A stretch of DNA of 64,000 nucleotides from Hymenobacter sp. YIM 151858-1 (GTDB lineage: Bacteria > Bacteroidota > Bacteroidia > Cytophagales > Hymenobacteraceae), in assembly GCF_025979705.1 (NCBI RefSeq), contig NZ_CP110136.1:4092001-4156000 (forward strand). The letters are read 5' to 3'. This document shows, in pieces, positions 8,938 to 17,236 of this stretch; position 1 is the stretch's first letter, and each line of letters begins with the position of its first letter. The translations under genes and the position numbers were made by a program. Under the pieces are notes generated by a model, which was not told the origin of the DNA, searched no databases, and saw only the letters and a list, made by a program, of their open reading frames with translations.

Positions 8938-8977
8938 AAAAAGGCCCGCTGGCAAATTGCCAGCGGGCCTTTTTGTT
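8938..8977 (+). terminator. Bidirectional terminator after tsf
   Basis: An 18-bp perfect stem (8938-8955 with 8957-8974), GC core GGCCCGCTGG, flanked by A5 and T5. It serves tsf and, on the other strand, the convergent DUF3089 gene. Confidence 0.9.
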
Positions 8978-8995
8978 TTATGGTTTGCTAGCCAC

Positions 8996-10117
8996 CTAGG
9001 GCCGCAGCGCCTCCTGATGTGGCTGCTGGCGCTGCCAGGCTTGCACCCGCGCTACGGCGTTGCGCCGCACGCTCAGGTAGTACAGCCCATAATCGACGAC
9101 GTGGAAGGAATGGCGCAGCTCGGCGCGGCCGGGCAGGTAAAAGCGCACGTAGCCTTGCGGCTTGGGCGGGTGCACCCACAAAATGCCGTTGTGCACCTTG
9201 GCATCGGCCACTTGCGCGTCCACCCGATCAAAGCCGTAGGGCACGCTGCCGCGGTTGAGGGTGGCGGGGGCGCGGGCGGTGTCGGTGGTCCAGGTTAGGG
9301 GGTTAACGGCCGTTGCACCAGCGTACGGCGGGTAGTCGATACCCGATTCGGCAGCGTTCCAGCTCACGTAACAGCCGGTTTGCAGCGAATCCTGGCACGG
9401 GCGAATAACCTGGTACGAACCAGGCACCACCTTCAGACCCACCAAATAAGCGGCCACAAGGCGTTTGCGAAGCTCCGGGTCTTGGTCGAAAAACTCGCGC
9501 AGCAGGCGCTGGGCGTGGTAGGTGCCCTGGCTGTGCCCGGCCAGAATAATGGGGCGGCCCTGGTTGTAATGCTTGAGGTAATACTCGAAAGCGGCCTTTA
9601 CATCGGTGTAGGCCAGGGCTAGGGCCTGTTTGCCGTTGGCAGTGCTATCGAAGAAGGCGTACAGAGCGGCCTGGCGGTAGCGCGGGGCATATATCCGCCC
9701 GGCGGCATTGAACACCGAGGCCTGCTTGCGAATGCTGAACTGATCGGTGAAGCGGTTGAGTTGGGCGTCGCCTAGGTCGCCGTTCCAGGCTTTGGGCTGC
9801 ACCAGCGTGGTCAGGTGCACGAAGAACACATCCGCCGGCGCCGTGGCTTGCCCATCGCGTAGTCCCGAGTTGCACGGCACGGCATCGGCCGAATCGAGGC
9901 GGGTGGGCAAAGCGGCCCAGTTGGCTGGCAGGCTATAGTCGGGTGGGGGAGCCGGGGCACGCCGGGTGTATTCGCCCGGCGGCTTGATGGCCTTGATGCA
10001 GCCACCTAGGCCGGCGGCCAGTACCAACAGCAGCATACCTAGGAAGTGCACAGTGCTACCCACGCGGTTACTCCTGGGGCGGAGTAGGTTCGATGGGGGC
10101 AGAAGCGGGTGCCGCAT
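8996..10117 (-). CDS. DUF3089-family alpha/beta-hydrolase lipoprotein
   Basis: Family is DUF3089, alpha/beta-hydrolase-like proteins of unknown substrate. After a basic region and hydrophobic core there is a lipobox-like LGGC, so the protein is probably a lipoprotein facing the periplasm. The nucleophile elbow is GHSQGT, preceded by AFEYYLKHYNQGRPIILA; DVFFVHLTT and the C-terminal FHVVDYGLYY are family features. Start is uncertain: the ATG at 10117 gives a basic n-region but overlaps the previous gene by 50 nt; a GTG at 10063, 4 nt after that gene's stop, is the alternative. The TAG stop lies inside a CCTAGG. Confidence 0.8.
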   Translation of the reverse strand: MRHPLLPPSNLLRPRSNRVGSTVHFLGMLLLVLAAGLGGCIKAIKPPGEYTRRAPAPPPDYSLPANWAALPTRLDSADAVPCNSGLRDGQATAPADVFFVHLTTLVQPKAWNGDLGDAQLNRFTDQFSIRKQASVFNAAGRIYAPRYRQAALYAFFDSTANGKQALALAYTDVKAAFEYYLKHYNQGRPIILAGHSQGTYHAQRLLREFFDQDPELRKRLVAAYLVGLKVVPGSYQVIRPCQDSLQTGCYVSWNAAESGIDYPPYAGATAVNPLTWTTDTARAPATLNRGSVPYGFDRVDAQVADAKVHNGILWVHPPKPQGYVRFYLPGRAELRHSFHVVDYGLYYLSVRRNAVARVQAWQRQQPHQEALRP

Positions 10118-11288
10118 CGGTAAAAGTATTTTCGAGCAGGCGCTCCTGGCGGAAGTAGGTGAGCTTGCCGGTGCGGTCGATGCGGGCACGCACCTGCGCC
10201 AGCGTTTGCTGGTACTGGTTGCGCGATTTCCGCAGCGAGCGGCCACGCTCGTTGTAGGTTACCGTAACAGAGCCGTCGTCGGTTACCGGGCTGATTTGGA
10301 GCGACGACGGATCGAAGCTGATTTGGCTTTCGGTAAACTCCGGAAAGTGGCTGCGGTTAAGCTCGGCTTCAATAGCTCCGGGCGTGGTGTTCTGCAGGGT
10401 GTAGAAGCGCTCCACCTGCGGCGCAAAATGCTGGCTGGCATTGAAAGGGGCCGCTTCCATGTCGTTGTACAAAGCCGTAAGGGCCCGCTGCACGCGGCTG
10501 CGGATGGTGGCCTCGGAAACGGCCGGGTCGGCGGGAGCAGTGCCAGCCGGGGCCGCGCCGGTGCCCGTAGCAGCCGAGTCGGCCGTTTGCGCGGCTACCG
10601 GAATGTTGGGCTGCACCCGAATGGTCTCGGGAGCGGCGGCCGGCGGCAAGTCGAGCTGCTCGGCTTGCGGGCCTTCTTCTATTTGTACCGAGGTGGTATC
10701 GGCGGCCGTGATGGAGTTGCTGGTAAGGCGCTCCGACTCGCGGTTGCCCAGCAGCAGGTAGCCGATAATGCCGAGCAAAGCCACCACGCCAACGATGATT
10801 AACACGGTGGCAAGCGGTTGGCGGCGGGGTTCGTCGGAAGGCTCGTCCAGGGTGTCGTCGGTAGGTGGTACGGCAGCGCTGGGCGGAACGGCAACTGGCT
10901 CGCGGCGGAAGTAATCTTCCTTCAGCACCACGGGCTCCACGCGGGCGGCGGGTTCGTTGGTTATTACCGGCGGGAGCAACGGGTCATCAACCGGTGGCGG
11001 CGTAACGTGGCGCTCGACCGGGGGCGGTACGTTGGCCGTGGGCGGCGGCACCGGCGCGGAAGGTGTCGGATTGAAGGCTGGGCTTGGCGGCACTACCGGC
11101 GGAGCCACGGGCACGGCGGGCGTTAGTGCCGGGGTTGCCTCGGGCGTGCTAGGTGCCGCCGGCGGGTTTTCGCTGAAGAGCAGCTTGCGTTTGAGCGTCT
11201 CGAATTCCTGCGGGGTAATGGTGCCCGCATCGAGCCACTCTTTGAGCTGGCGAAGGGTATCGAGCGGAGAAGCGTCGTTGTTATCCAT
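10068..11288 (-). CDS. SHOCT-domain membrane protein with periplasmic C-terminal domain
   Basis: A 406-residue protein of unknown function. Residues about 6-38 form a SHOCT domain (LDTLRQLKEWLDAGTITPQEF, KRKLLF). A long Pro/Ala/Val-rich linker (40-155) follows, then one transmembrane helix (158-180, TVLIIVGVVALLGIIGYLLLG), then a 225-residue part predicted outside the cytoplasm with a low-complexity Thr/Ala stretch and a folded region (SRVQRALTALYNDMEAAPFNASQ). SHOCT domains are oligomerisation or regulatory modules of short length. It lies in a run with a coiled-coil secreted protein upstream (gap 32 nt) and DUF3089 downstream, suggesting a shared envelope role. Confidence 0.75.
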   Translation of the reverse strand: MDNNDASPLDTLRQLKEWLDAGTITPQEFETLKRKLLFSENPPAAPSTPEATPALTPAVPVAPPVVPPSPAFNPTPSAPVPPPTANVPPPVERHVTPPPVDDPLLPPVITNEPAARVEPVVLKEDYFRREPVAVPPSAAVPPTDDTLDEPSDEPRRQPLATVLIIVGVVALLGIIGYLLLGNRESERLTSNSITAADTTSVQIEEGPQAEQLDLPPAAAPETIRVQPNIPVAAQTADSAATGTGAAPAGTAPADPAVSEATIRSRVQRALTALYNDMEAAPFNASQHFAPQVERFYTLQNTTPGAIEAELNRSHFPEFTESQISFDPSSLQISPVTDDGSVTVTYNERGRSLRKSRNQYQQTLAQVRARIDRTGKLTYFRQERLLENTFTDAAPASAPIEPTPPQE

Positions 11289-11320
11289 GGTAGGGCAGAG
11301 GAGTAGCCTGCGGATCAGTG

Positions 11321-12064
11321 CTACTTACTACGATCAAGAGCCGAAAGCCGGTCGCGGCGGCGCTGCAGTATTACTTTGCGGCGCTCGGTTTCGGTGGCGT
11401 TTTGCACCAGCTTTTGCTGGTTGGTTTTGATGCTGGCCGCGTGTTGCACGTTTTGCTCCTGCAGCTGCTTGATGCGGGCCAGGTTGCTCACGGTGTCGGC
11501 AGCCAGGGTTTTGATTTCCTTTTCGAGGCGCGACTTCTCCTTTTCGGCCTCCTGCAGCTGCTTTTCGGCTTGCTCAATGGCCATGCGGGCGTAGCGCGGG
11601 CGGTAGGCCTTGGCATAGCCTTGTACCATGGTGCGCAAGGCCGAGAACTCGGAGGCGGTTTTGTCGGGGTCGAGCCAGGTGGTGCCGTTGTCGAAAGCGG
11701 CAAACACCTGTACCTCGGCGGTGCTGTCGGTGGGCGCCACCACGTTGGTGTACAAATCGAGCAGCTTGCCCGAAATGCTCGACACCGGCGTTTGCTTGGC
11801 CAGCAGCACCTCCTTGTTGCCGCCGATGCCCAGCACGCCACCCGACTTAATGCGGATATTGTAGCTGTCTTTCAGGTATTGCTGCCAGAACTCGCGGGCT
11901 TCCTTGGCGCTGCCTTCTACCTGCACTTTCAGGGCGGGCCGCTCGCGCTTATCGATGTTGATGGTGCTGGTGCGCACATCGTAGAGCTGGGCATGGGCGG
12001 CACCTAGGGGCAGCACCACGGCTGCCAGGCACAGCAGCAACCAACGGGTAATCAGAGGTAGCAT
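11321..12064 (-). CDS. Secreted protein with C-terminal coiled coil, unknown function
   Basis: A 247-residue protein with signal peptide (LLLCLAAVVLPLGAAHAQ). The mature part begins LYDVRTSTINIDKRERPALKVQVEG and carries a small folded domain up to about residue 140. A charged coiled coil follows from about 150 to the end (IEQAEKQLQEAEKEKSRLEK, then KQLQEQNVQHAASIKTNQQK). I do not recognise a named family. Its position 32 nt upstream of the SHOCT membrane protein suggests an operon and perhaps interaction in the periplasm through the coiled coil. Confidence 0.7.
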   Translation of the reverse strand: MLPLITRWLLLCLAAVVLPLGAAHAQLYDVRTSTINIDKRERPALKVQVEGSAKEAREFWQQYLKDSYNIRIKSGGVLGIGGNKEVLLAKQTPVSSISGKLLDLYTNVVAPTDSTAEVQVFAAFDNGTTWLDPDKTASEFSALRTMVQGYAKAYRPRYARMAIEQAEKQLQEAEKEKSRLEKEIKTLAADTVSNLARIKQLQEQNVQHAASIKTNQQKLVQNATETERRKVILQRRRDRLSALDRSK

Positions 12065-12099
12065 AACAAAAGCAGGTAGGTAAAAAACAAATGCGGCGG

Positions 12100-12351
12100 C
12101 TATACCAAATCCTGACGCTCGAGCGCGGCGGCAAAATCGGCGCGCATCTCGGCAAAGCGGCGCAGCACGGCCGCCAAAAACGGCTCGTCGAGCAGCCTGG
12201 GCAAGTCAGCATCGGAGCCCAGCAGGTCCATTTCGCTCACCTTGTACGTCTGCTCCAACGAGCCCTGCTCGCACTTCAGCAGGTACTTGCCATTCCACGC
12301 CAGCAGCGTGAGTTTCATGTCGGGGTGCGGAATGTCGGCAACGTGGCGCAT
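12100..12351 (-). CDS. Small hypothetical protein
   Basis: An 83-residue soluble protein (MRHVADIPHPDMKLTLLAWNG start) with no signal peptide. The stretch KLTLLAWNGKYLLKCEQGSLEQTYKVSEMDL reads as a short beta-sheet domain, which matches a small conserved Bacteroidota type without assigned function. It is the first gene of the leftward cluster, 35 nt before the coiled-coil protein. An internal Met (MKLTLLAW) is an alternative start. Confidence 0.6.
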   Translation of the reverse strand: MRHVADIPHPDMKLTLLAWNGKYLLKCEQGSLEQTYKVSEMDLLGSDADLPRLLDEPFLAAVLRRFAEMRADFAAALERQDLV

Positions 12352-12481
12352 AGCTAGCTATTATGCGGCGAAGATACCACCCCGCCGCTGAGTTGCCCTA
12401 GGTGCCGCAACAACTTGGCAGGCACCAACGGCGTAGAAAAGCAAAGCCGCATACCTGTTTCACTTCCAACATTTGTCAGTT

Positions 12482-12667
12482 ATGCCACAAGGAGATAAAT
12501 CGAAATACACCGATAAGCAGAAGCGCCAGGCCGAGCACATCGAGGAAAGCTACGAAAAGCGGGGTCTTTCGGAAGACGAAGCTGAGCGCCGGGCCTGGGC
12601 CACCGTAAACAAGCAAGACGGCGGCGGTAAAAAGCCGGGCGGCTCGGGCCGCAAAACCCACCCATAG
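12482..12667 (+). CDS. Small basic hydrophilic protein (often annotated plasmid stabilisation/stress protein)
   Basis: A 61-residue protein beginning MPQGDKSKYTDKQKRQAEHI, with ERRAWATVNKQDGGGKKPGG near the end. This sequence type is widespread in bacteria as a short conserved protein, sometimes labelled plasmid stabilisation protein without functional proof. It is highly charged and its C-terminal Gly/Lys tail looks disordered. An AAGGAG-like ribosome binding site is not evident. It faces the opposite way from its neighbours and ends just before a strong bidirectional terminator. Confidence 0.75.
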   Translation: MPQGDKSKYTDKQKRQAEHIEESYEKRGLSEDEAERRAWATVNKQDGGGKKPGGSGRKTHP

Positions 12668-12693
12668 CCCTAGGTGCCAAAAGCGCATACCGC

Positions 12694-12727
12694 AGCGGCC
12701 ACCCACATTGTGGGTGGCCGCTTGCTT
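12694..12727. terminator. Bidirectional terminator between the small basic protein and the histidine kinase
   Basis: A 14-bp perfect inverted repeat AGCGGCCACCCACA / TGTGGGTGGCCGCT (12694-12707, 12709-12722) with TTGCTTTT following on the plus strand. It lies between two converging genes. Confidence 0.8.
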
Positions 12728-13915
12728 TTACGCCGGCTCGTGCTCGGCGGCCGTGCCTTTGGGGCGGGGCAGCTTAAACTCGAGCGTGGTGCCCTCGCCC
12801 ACGGCGCTGCGCACTTTAATGGTTGATTTGTGCGCCTCCACAATGTGCTTGCTGATGGCCAAACCCAGGCCCGAGCCACCGGCATCGGCCGCGCCGCGCG
12901 CCCGGCTTTTATCGATGCGGTAAAAGCGTTCGAAGATGCGGCGCTGGTGCTCCTCGGGTATGCCCTCGCCGTCGTCGTGCACAGCAATGCGCACGGCCTT
13001 GGCCGAGGCCCGCAGGCGCACCGTGATGTTGCCCTGCTCGCGGCCGTACTTAATGGCGTTGTCGATGAGGTTGATGAGCACCTGCCGGATGCGGTTGCGG
13101 TCGGCCAGCACCTGCACGCCCTCCAGGGGCAAGTCGGTGGGCTGCAGGTGCAAGGTCATCTGGCGCTTGCCGGCTTTCAGCTCCAGCTGGTCGAAGATTT
13201 CGTGCACCAGCAGCACCAGATCGAAGCGCTGTTTGCGCATGCGCACCACGCCTTTCTCGAGCTGCGAAATCGTGACGAGGTCCTGCACCAGCGCATCCAG
13301 CGCATCGAGGGCCGAGGCGGCTTTCAGCAAAAACTTCTCGCGGATAAACTCCTCGTCTTCGCCCGCGTCGAGCACGGTGTACACAAAGCCCTGGGCCGCG
13401 AAAATGGGCGTTTTCAGCTCGTGCGATACATCGGCCAGAAACTCCGAGCGTAGCTGCTGCAGGCGTTTCAGGTCGTCGAGCTCCTTTTGGCGCCGCACGG
13501 CCATGTCGAGGATTTCCTCGCGGATGCGTTTCAGCGGCTCGGGCCGAAACAGAAAACGGCTGGAAAGCTTCCGGAACTCCTTGCGCTTAACCAGCTCGAG
13601 CCCGGCGTAAATGTTGTTGATTTCGCGGAACAGCAGCGCCTCAAACGACAAATACAGCAGCAGAAAGCACGCCGCTACGGTTACGCCGCCTGCCAGCACC
13701 GCCTGCTGAAACGGCAGGGTAGGCGCCAGAAAAGCAAACGTAGTGAGCACCCCCGCCGCCAGCAAGGCAATGATGACGGCAATGGTGCGGGAGGAAAGGT
13801 TGAGGTTGAACACAAACGGAAGCGCTGATTCCCGGGCCGAAAACAACGCGCCCTTGCGCTGGGGTTCAGCGGAGCCGGCAACTGCAGCTGGCGCAGCTCG
13901 GTGGTTGTTTTTCAC
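12728..13915 (-). CDS. Sensor histidine kinase, PhoR-like
   Basis: A 395-residue inner-membrane kinase. Two transmembrane helices (about 43-65 and 70-93) are joined by only a few residues, so there is no real periplasmic sensor domain. The DHp domain carries LADVSHELKTP with the phospho-accepting His at 165. The ATP-binding domain has N-box NLIDNAIKYG, G1 DDGEGIP, F-box ERFYRID and G2 GGSGLGLAI. It follows the response regulator by 77 nt on the same strand and must be its cognate partner. In Bacteroidota this arrangement resembles PhoB/PhoR or similar envelope-stress systems; the signal is unknown. Confidence 0.92.
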   Translation of the reverse strand: MKNNHRAAPAAVAGSAEPQRKGALFSARESALPFVFNLNLSSRTIAVIIALLAAGVLTTFAFLAPTLPFQQAVLAGGVTVAACFLLLYLSFEALLFREINNIYAGLELVKRKEFRKLSSRFLFRPEPLKRIREEILDMAVRRQKELDDLKRLQQLRSEFLADVSHELKTPIFAAQGFVYTVLDAGEDEEFIREKFLLKAASALDALDALVQDLVTISQLEKGVVRMRKQRFDLVLLVHEIFDQLELKAGKRQMTLHLQPTDLPLEGVQVLADRNRIRQVLINLIDNAIKYGREQGNITVRLRASAKAVRIAVHDDGEGIPEEHQRRIFERFYRIDKSRARGAADAGGSGLGLAISKHIVEAHKSTIKVRSAVGEGTTLEFKLPRPKGTAAEHEPA

Positions 13916-13992
13916 CGCTAAGATGGCAATTCCGATTGGTTGGCTAAGAGTATAGCAGCATGGGCACCTAGGGAGTGGCCGCTGCTACGGGC

Positions 13993-14709
13993 TTAATTAT
14001 CGAGGTTGAACTTGTAGCCCACCCCCTTGATGGTCTGGATGTGGTGTTCGCCCACCTTTTCGCGCACTTTGCGCACGTGCACATCCACGGTGCGGGCCAG
14101 CACAAATACATCGTTGCCCCAGATGTTCTGCAGCAGCTCGTCGCGGCCAAATACTTTGTGGGGCGAGGCGGCCAGGAAAGCCAGCAGCTCGAACTCTTTT
14201 TTGGGCAGGCTGATTTTGCGGCCGTCCTGGTACACGGCAAAGCCCGTGCGGTCGATGCGCAAACCGTTGATGTCGATTACGTCGGAGGCAGGGGCGCCGG
14301 TAGGCTCCAGGTCGCGGCGCACCACGGCGGCCAGGCGGCTCATCAGGGCCCTGGGTTTAATGGGCTTGCTGAGGTAGTCGTCGGCGCCGGCATCGAAGGC
14401 GGCCACTTCCGAGAACTCCTCGGAGCGGGCTGTCAGAAACAAAATGTATGTGTCCTTAAACTTGGGCATGGCGCGCAGCTCGCGGCAGGCGGCAATGCCG
14501 TCGAGGTGGGGCATCATCACGTCGAGCAGCACGATATCGGGCGAAAACTGCTGCGCCACCTCCAGGGCCTTGCGGCCGTCGGGGGCGGTGGCTACGTCGT
14601 AGCCCTCCTTGCGCAGGTTGTACTCGAGCAACTCCACGATGTCGGGGTCGTCGTCCACTACCAGAATTTTGTAGGCCGTAGTGGCAGCAGAGGCGGCGGG
14701 CTGTTGCAC
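13993..14709 (-). CDS. OmpR/PhoB-family response regulator
   Basis: A 238-residue regulator. The receiver domain (about 13-130) has the acidic pair DDD at 19-21, phospho-acceptor Asp at 63 (VLLDVMMPHLDG), switch Thr (LFLTAR) and Lys (LSKPIKP). A winged-helix DNA-binding domain follows (about 145-236, FELLAFLAASPHKVFGRDEL, then IQTIKGVGYKF). The cognate kinase is encoded just downstream. A -7 element on the minus strand at 14751-14758 probably drives both genes. Confidence 0.95.
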   Translation of the reverse strand: MQQPAASAATTAYKILVVDDDPDIVELLEYNLRKEGYDVATAPDGRKALEVAQQFSPDIVLLDVMMPHLDGIAACRELRAMPKFKDTYILFLTARSEEFSEVAAFDAGADDYLSKPIKPRALMSRLAAVVRRDLEPTGAPASDVIDINGLRIDRTGFAVYQDGRKISLPKKEFELLAFLAASPHKVFGRDELLQNIWGNDVFVLARTVDVHVRKVREKVGEHHIQTIKGVGYKFNLDN

Positions 14710-14750
14710 AGGAGTTCAAATGCTAAGTGGATACCAAACGCAGTACGCTG

Positions 14751-14758
14751 CAAAAGTA
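14751..14758 (-). promoter_or_regulatory. -7 element (TACTTTTG) for the two-component operon
   Basis: TACTTTTG on the minus strand matches TAnnTTTG and lies 42 nt before the response regulator start. No clear -33 TTG. Confidence 0.45.
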
Positions 14759-14832
14759 CCGTTTGCCGGCACAGGCGGCGTATTACCTTTTTGTGAAGCG
14801 CCAATGCCCTGGGTAACAGCCGCCCCAAAACA

Positions 14833-14862
14833 ACAACGCCGCCCTAGGTGGGCGGCGCTGCG
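14833..14862 (-). terminator. Terminator of the DUF3108 gene with CCTAGGTG in its loop
   Basis: CGCCGCCC (14837-14844) pairs with GGGCGGCG (14850-14857), with TAGGT as loop; the minus-strand tail is TTGTTGTTTT. It begins directly after the stop codon at 14863. Nearly the same hairpin occurs after guaB. Confidence 0.8.
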
Positions 14863-15690
14863 TTAGTTTTTGGCAACCATGGCCAGGCGGTGTTTCAGGC
14901 CGCTGTACTTGTACATATCAATCTTTACCGAGCCCACAAACATTTCGGCCTCGAAGAGCACCGGAATCTTGTTGCGGTCGTCGGAGAAGTACACCGAAAT
15001 GGCATCGTCGCCGCGGAAGAGCTTGTTCTTGGGCATTTTGGGCGTTAACCGAATGGTCCGAATGGTACCGGCCTTCGTTTCCACGTTCTGGCGGCCTTTG
15101 TAGGTCACCGTCATGTCAAATACCTCATCGTCGAAGAAGCCCTGCACTTTTATCTGCTCGCCCACGCGGCGGTTGCTGAAGTCGATGGTGCGCAGAAAGT
15201 AAAAGCCGCTTACCAGGTCCTGCACGTTGTCGGGCACTTTGTAGTTGCCGCGCTTCACGTCGTTCTTGTTCTTCTTGTGCGACTCCACCGCGGCCAGGTC
15301 GCGGTAATGGTCGAAATCGATGGTTTCGCGCTTGCGGTAGCTGTTTTCCTCGATGTTGCGGTAAAAGCGCTGCGGCAATATGCTGGCCGTATCGATGTAG
15401 GAGCGCCAGGTGTCGCGCACCTTCAGGAACATATCAAACGAGCCGTTGGTGCGGCCCGTAACGGTGGCGCGGTAGCAGGGCCGGTCGTTTACGCGGTGGA
15501 TATCGTCGGATACCTCGATGGTAGCCTCGGCTGCGTTGATGAGGCCGTAATGCACTTTGTACTGCACCACCTCGCCGCGCCCGAAGCTTTCGTTGCGCAC
15601 GGTACGCGGCGCCTCGGTGGGCGCAAAAGCCGTAAGCCCCGCGCTCAGCAGAACGGGCAAGGAGAGCAAAAGCCAGCGGCGACGTTTCAT
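14863..15690 (-). CDS. DUF3108-family exported protein
   Basis: A 275-residue protein with a signal peptide (MKRRRWLLLSLPVLLSAGL). The mature part contains FGRGEVVQYKVHYGLINAAE, typical of DUF3108, then VKIDMYKYSGLKHRLAMVAK at the end. DUF3108 proteins are secreted beta-rich proteins of unknown function, related to lipocalin-like or lipoprotein-handling folds. I used the ATG at 15690 because the open frame upstream lacks signal-peptide character. A -7 element (TATATTTG) sits 65 nt upstream. Confidence 0.85.
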   Translation of the reverse strand: MKRRRWLLLSLPVLLSAGLTAFAPTEAPRTVRNESFGRGEVVQYKVHYGLINAAEATIEVSDDIHRVNDRPCYRATVTGRTNGSFDMFLKVRDTWRSYIDTASILPQRFYRNIEENSYRKRETIDFDHYRDLAAVESHKKNKNDVKRGNYKVPDNVQDLVSGFYFLRTIDFSNRRVGEQIKVQGFFDDEVFDMTVTYKGRQNVETKAGTIRTIRLTPKMPKNKLFRGDDAISVYFSDDRNKIPVLFEAEMFVGSVKIDMYKYSGLKHRLAMVAKN

Positions 15691-15754
15691 GTAGGGTAAA
15701 GCTGAAATCAAATGAGGGAGTGCTAAAAGGCTTCTACGCAAAGTGGGTGCCAAG

Positions 15755-15762
15755 CAAATATA
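15755..15762 (-). promoter_or_regulatory. -7 element (TATATTTG) for the DUF3108 gene
   Basis: The minus strand reads TATATTTG, an exact TAnnTTTG match, 65 nt upstream of the ATG. The rest of 15763-15925 holds no gene that I can see, only two CCTAGG copies (15893 and 15915). Confidence 0.5.
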
Positions 15763-15925
15763 CCAAGCACTTTAAGCTAAGAAAAGAGCCTAATACGCTT
15801 ACCGCCCCAGAAAGTATGTAGCGTAACGGCAAGCACCAAGGTTATCGTTCGCGTGAGGGCGAAATCGCTGATTAAGTGCAACTTACTCTGCCTAGGTGCC
15901 AACCGCCTGCGCCACCTAGGGCCAC

Positions 15926-15960
15926 AAAAAAAGCCCGCTGCCAGGGCAGCGGGCTTTTGC
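15926..15960 (-). terminator. Terminator of recA
   Basis: Perfect stem AAAAGCCCGCTGCC / GGCAGCGGGCTTTT (15929-15942 with 15945-15958), followed on the minus strand by seven T. It lies 28 nt after the recA stop. Confidence 0.9.
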
Positions 15961-15987
15961 AAACTACAAGCGCAGTGCGCAGGCGGC

Positions 15988-17076
15988 TTAGAGCGTGTCT
16001 TCGCCGTCTTCGGGGCCGCTCATGTCAACCGGAATCACGGCTTCCAAAGCCTCGGGTTCGCCCTTGGCCATGGCCCGCACTTTGGCTTCGATTTCGTCGG
16101 CCAGTTCGGGGTTGTCGTGCAGAATGGTTTTCACGCCCTCGCGGCCCTGGCCCAGGCGGTTGCCGTTGTACGAGAACCACGAGCCCGATTTGGCGATGAT
16201 GCCCATGTCGGTGGCGAGGTCGAGGATTTCGCCCACTTTCGAGATGCCCTCGCCGTAGATGATGTCGAACTCCACCACCTTGAAGGGCGGCGCTACTTTG
16301 TTCTTCACCACCTTCACCTTGGTGCGGTTGCCGGTTACGTTGTCTTTGTCTTCCTTGATCTGGCCAATGCGGCGGATATCGAGGCGTACCGAAGCGTAGA
16401 ACTTCAGGGCGTTACCACCGGTGGTGGTTTCGGGCGAGCCGAACATCACGCCAATCTTTTCGCGCAGCTGGTTGATGAAGATGCACAAGCAGCCGGTTTT
16501 GTTGATGGTACCGGTGAGCTTACGCAACGCCTGCGACATGAGGCGGGCGTGCAGGCCCACTTTCGAGTCGCCCATGTCGCCTTCCAGTTCGCCTTTCGGC
16601 ACCAGCGCGGCCACGGAGTCGATTACGCAGATGTCGATGGCACCCGACGAAATCAGTTGATCGGCGATTTCGAGGGCTTGCTCACCGTTGTCGGGCTGCG
16701 AGATGATGAGGTTTTCGGTGTCGATGCCCAGCTTCTGCGCGTAGATGGGGTCGAAGGCGTGCTCGGCGTCGATGAAGGCCGCAATGCCACCCTTTTTCTG
16801 GGCTTCGGCAATGGCGTGCATCGTGAGCGTGGTTTTACCCGACGATTCGGGGCCGTAAATCTCAACGATACGGCCTTTGGGCAAACCGCCAATACCCAGC
16901 GCAATGTCGAGACCAAGCGAACCGGTGCTGATGGCGGGAATGTCGCCCACCTTGTTGTCGCTCAGCTTCATAACGGTGCCCTTGCCGTAGGCCTTGTCGA
17001 GCTTGTCCATCGTGAGCTGAAGCGCCTTGAGTTTCTCGGCGTTCTGGTTCACCGTCTTGTCAGTGGTTGCAGCCAT
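15988..17076 (-). CDS. recA: Recombinase RecA
   Basis: A 362-residue RecA. It forms filaments on single-stranded DNA and drives strand exchange and SOS cleavage. Walker [10 protein letters not shown] is at 75-83; [13 protein letters not shown], the L1 loop region [20 protein letters not shown], the L2 region [20 protein letters not shown] and an acidic C-terminus ([11 protein letters not shown]) are all present. The catalytic core is complete. No CCTAGG occurs in the gene. No obvious LexA box is visible upstream. Confidence 0.98.
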   Translation of the reverse strand: MAATTDKTVNQNAEKLKALQLTMDKLDKAYGKGTVMKLSDNKVGDIPAISTGSLGLDIALGIGGLPKGRIVEIYGPESSGKTTLTMHAIAEAQKKGGIAAFIDAEHAFDPIYAQKLGIDTENLIISQPDNGEQALEIADQLISSGAIDICVIDSVAALVPKGELEGDMGDSKVGLHARLMSQALRKLTGTINKTGCLCIFINQLREKIGVMFGSPETTTGGNALKFYASVRLDIRRIGQIKEDKDNVTGNRTKVKVVKNKVAPPFKVVEFDIIYGEGISKVGEILDLATDMGIIAKSGSWFSYNGNRLGQGREGVKTILHDNPELADEIEAKVRAMAKGEPEALEAVIPVDMSGPEDGEDTL

Positions 17077-17236
17077 TTGTGCGTGCTTTGTGGAGATATG
17101 ATGTAGGTTTGAAGTCGCTGTTGGGCGATGCCGCCGCTTTGGTTACCAAGATCGGGAAAACCCCGCCAGCGTCCGTTGCAGGCAGCTTTTTCTAACACAG
17201 CCGAACCCCGTTTTGTGCCGACTTGGCAATAAATAT

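Noticed and set aside
11318-12007. Open frame opposite the coiled-coil protein gene
   Set aside because: Leu/Gly-rich shadow without start signal; the minus-strand gene has signal peptide and coiled coil.
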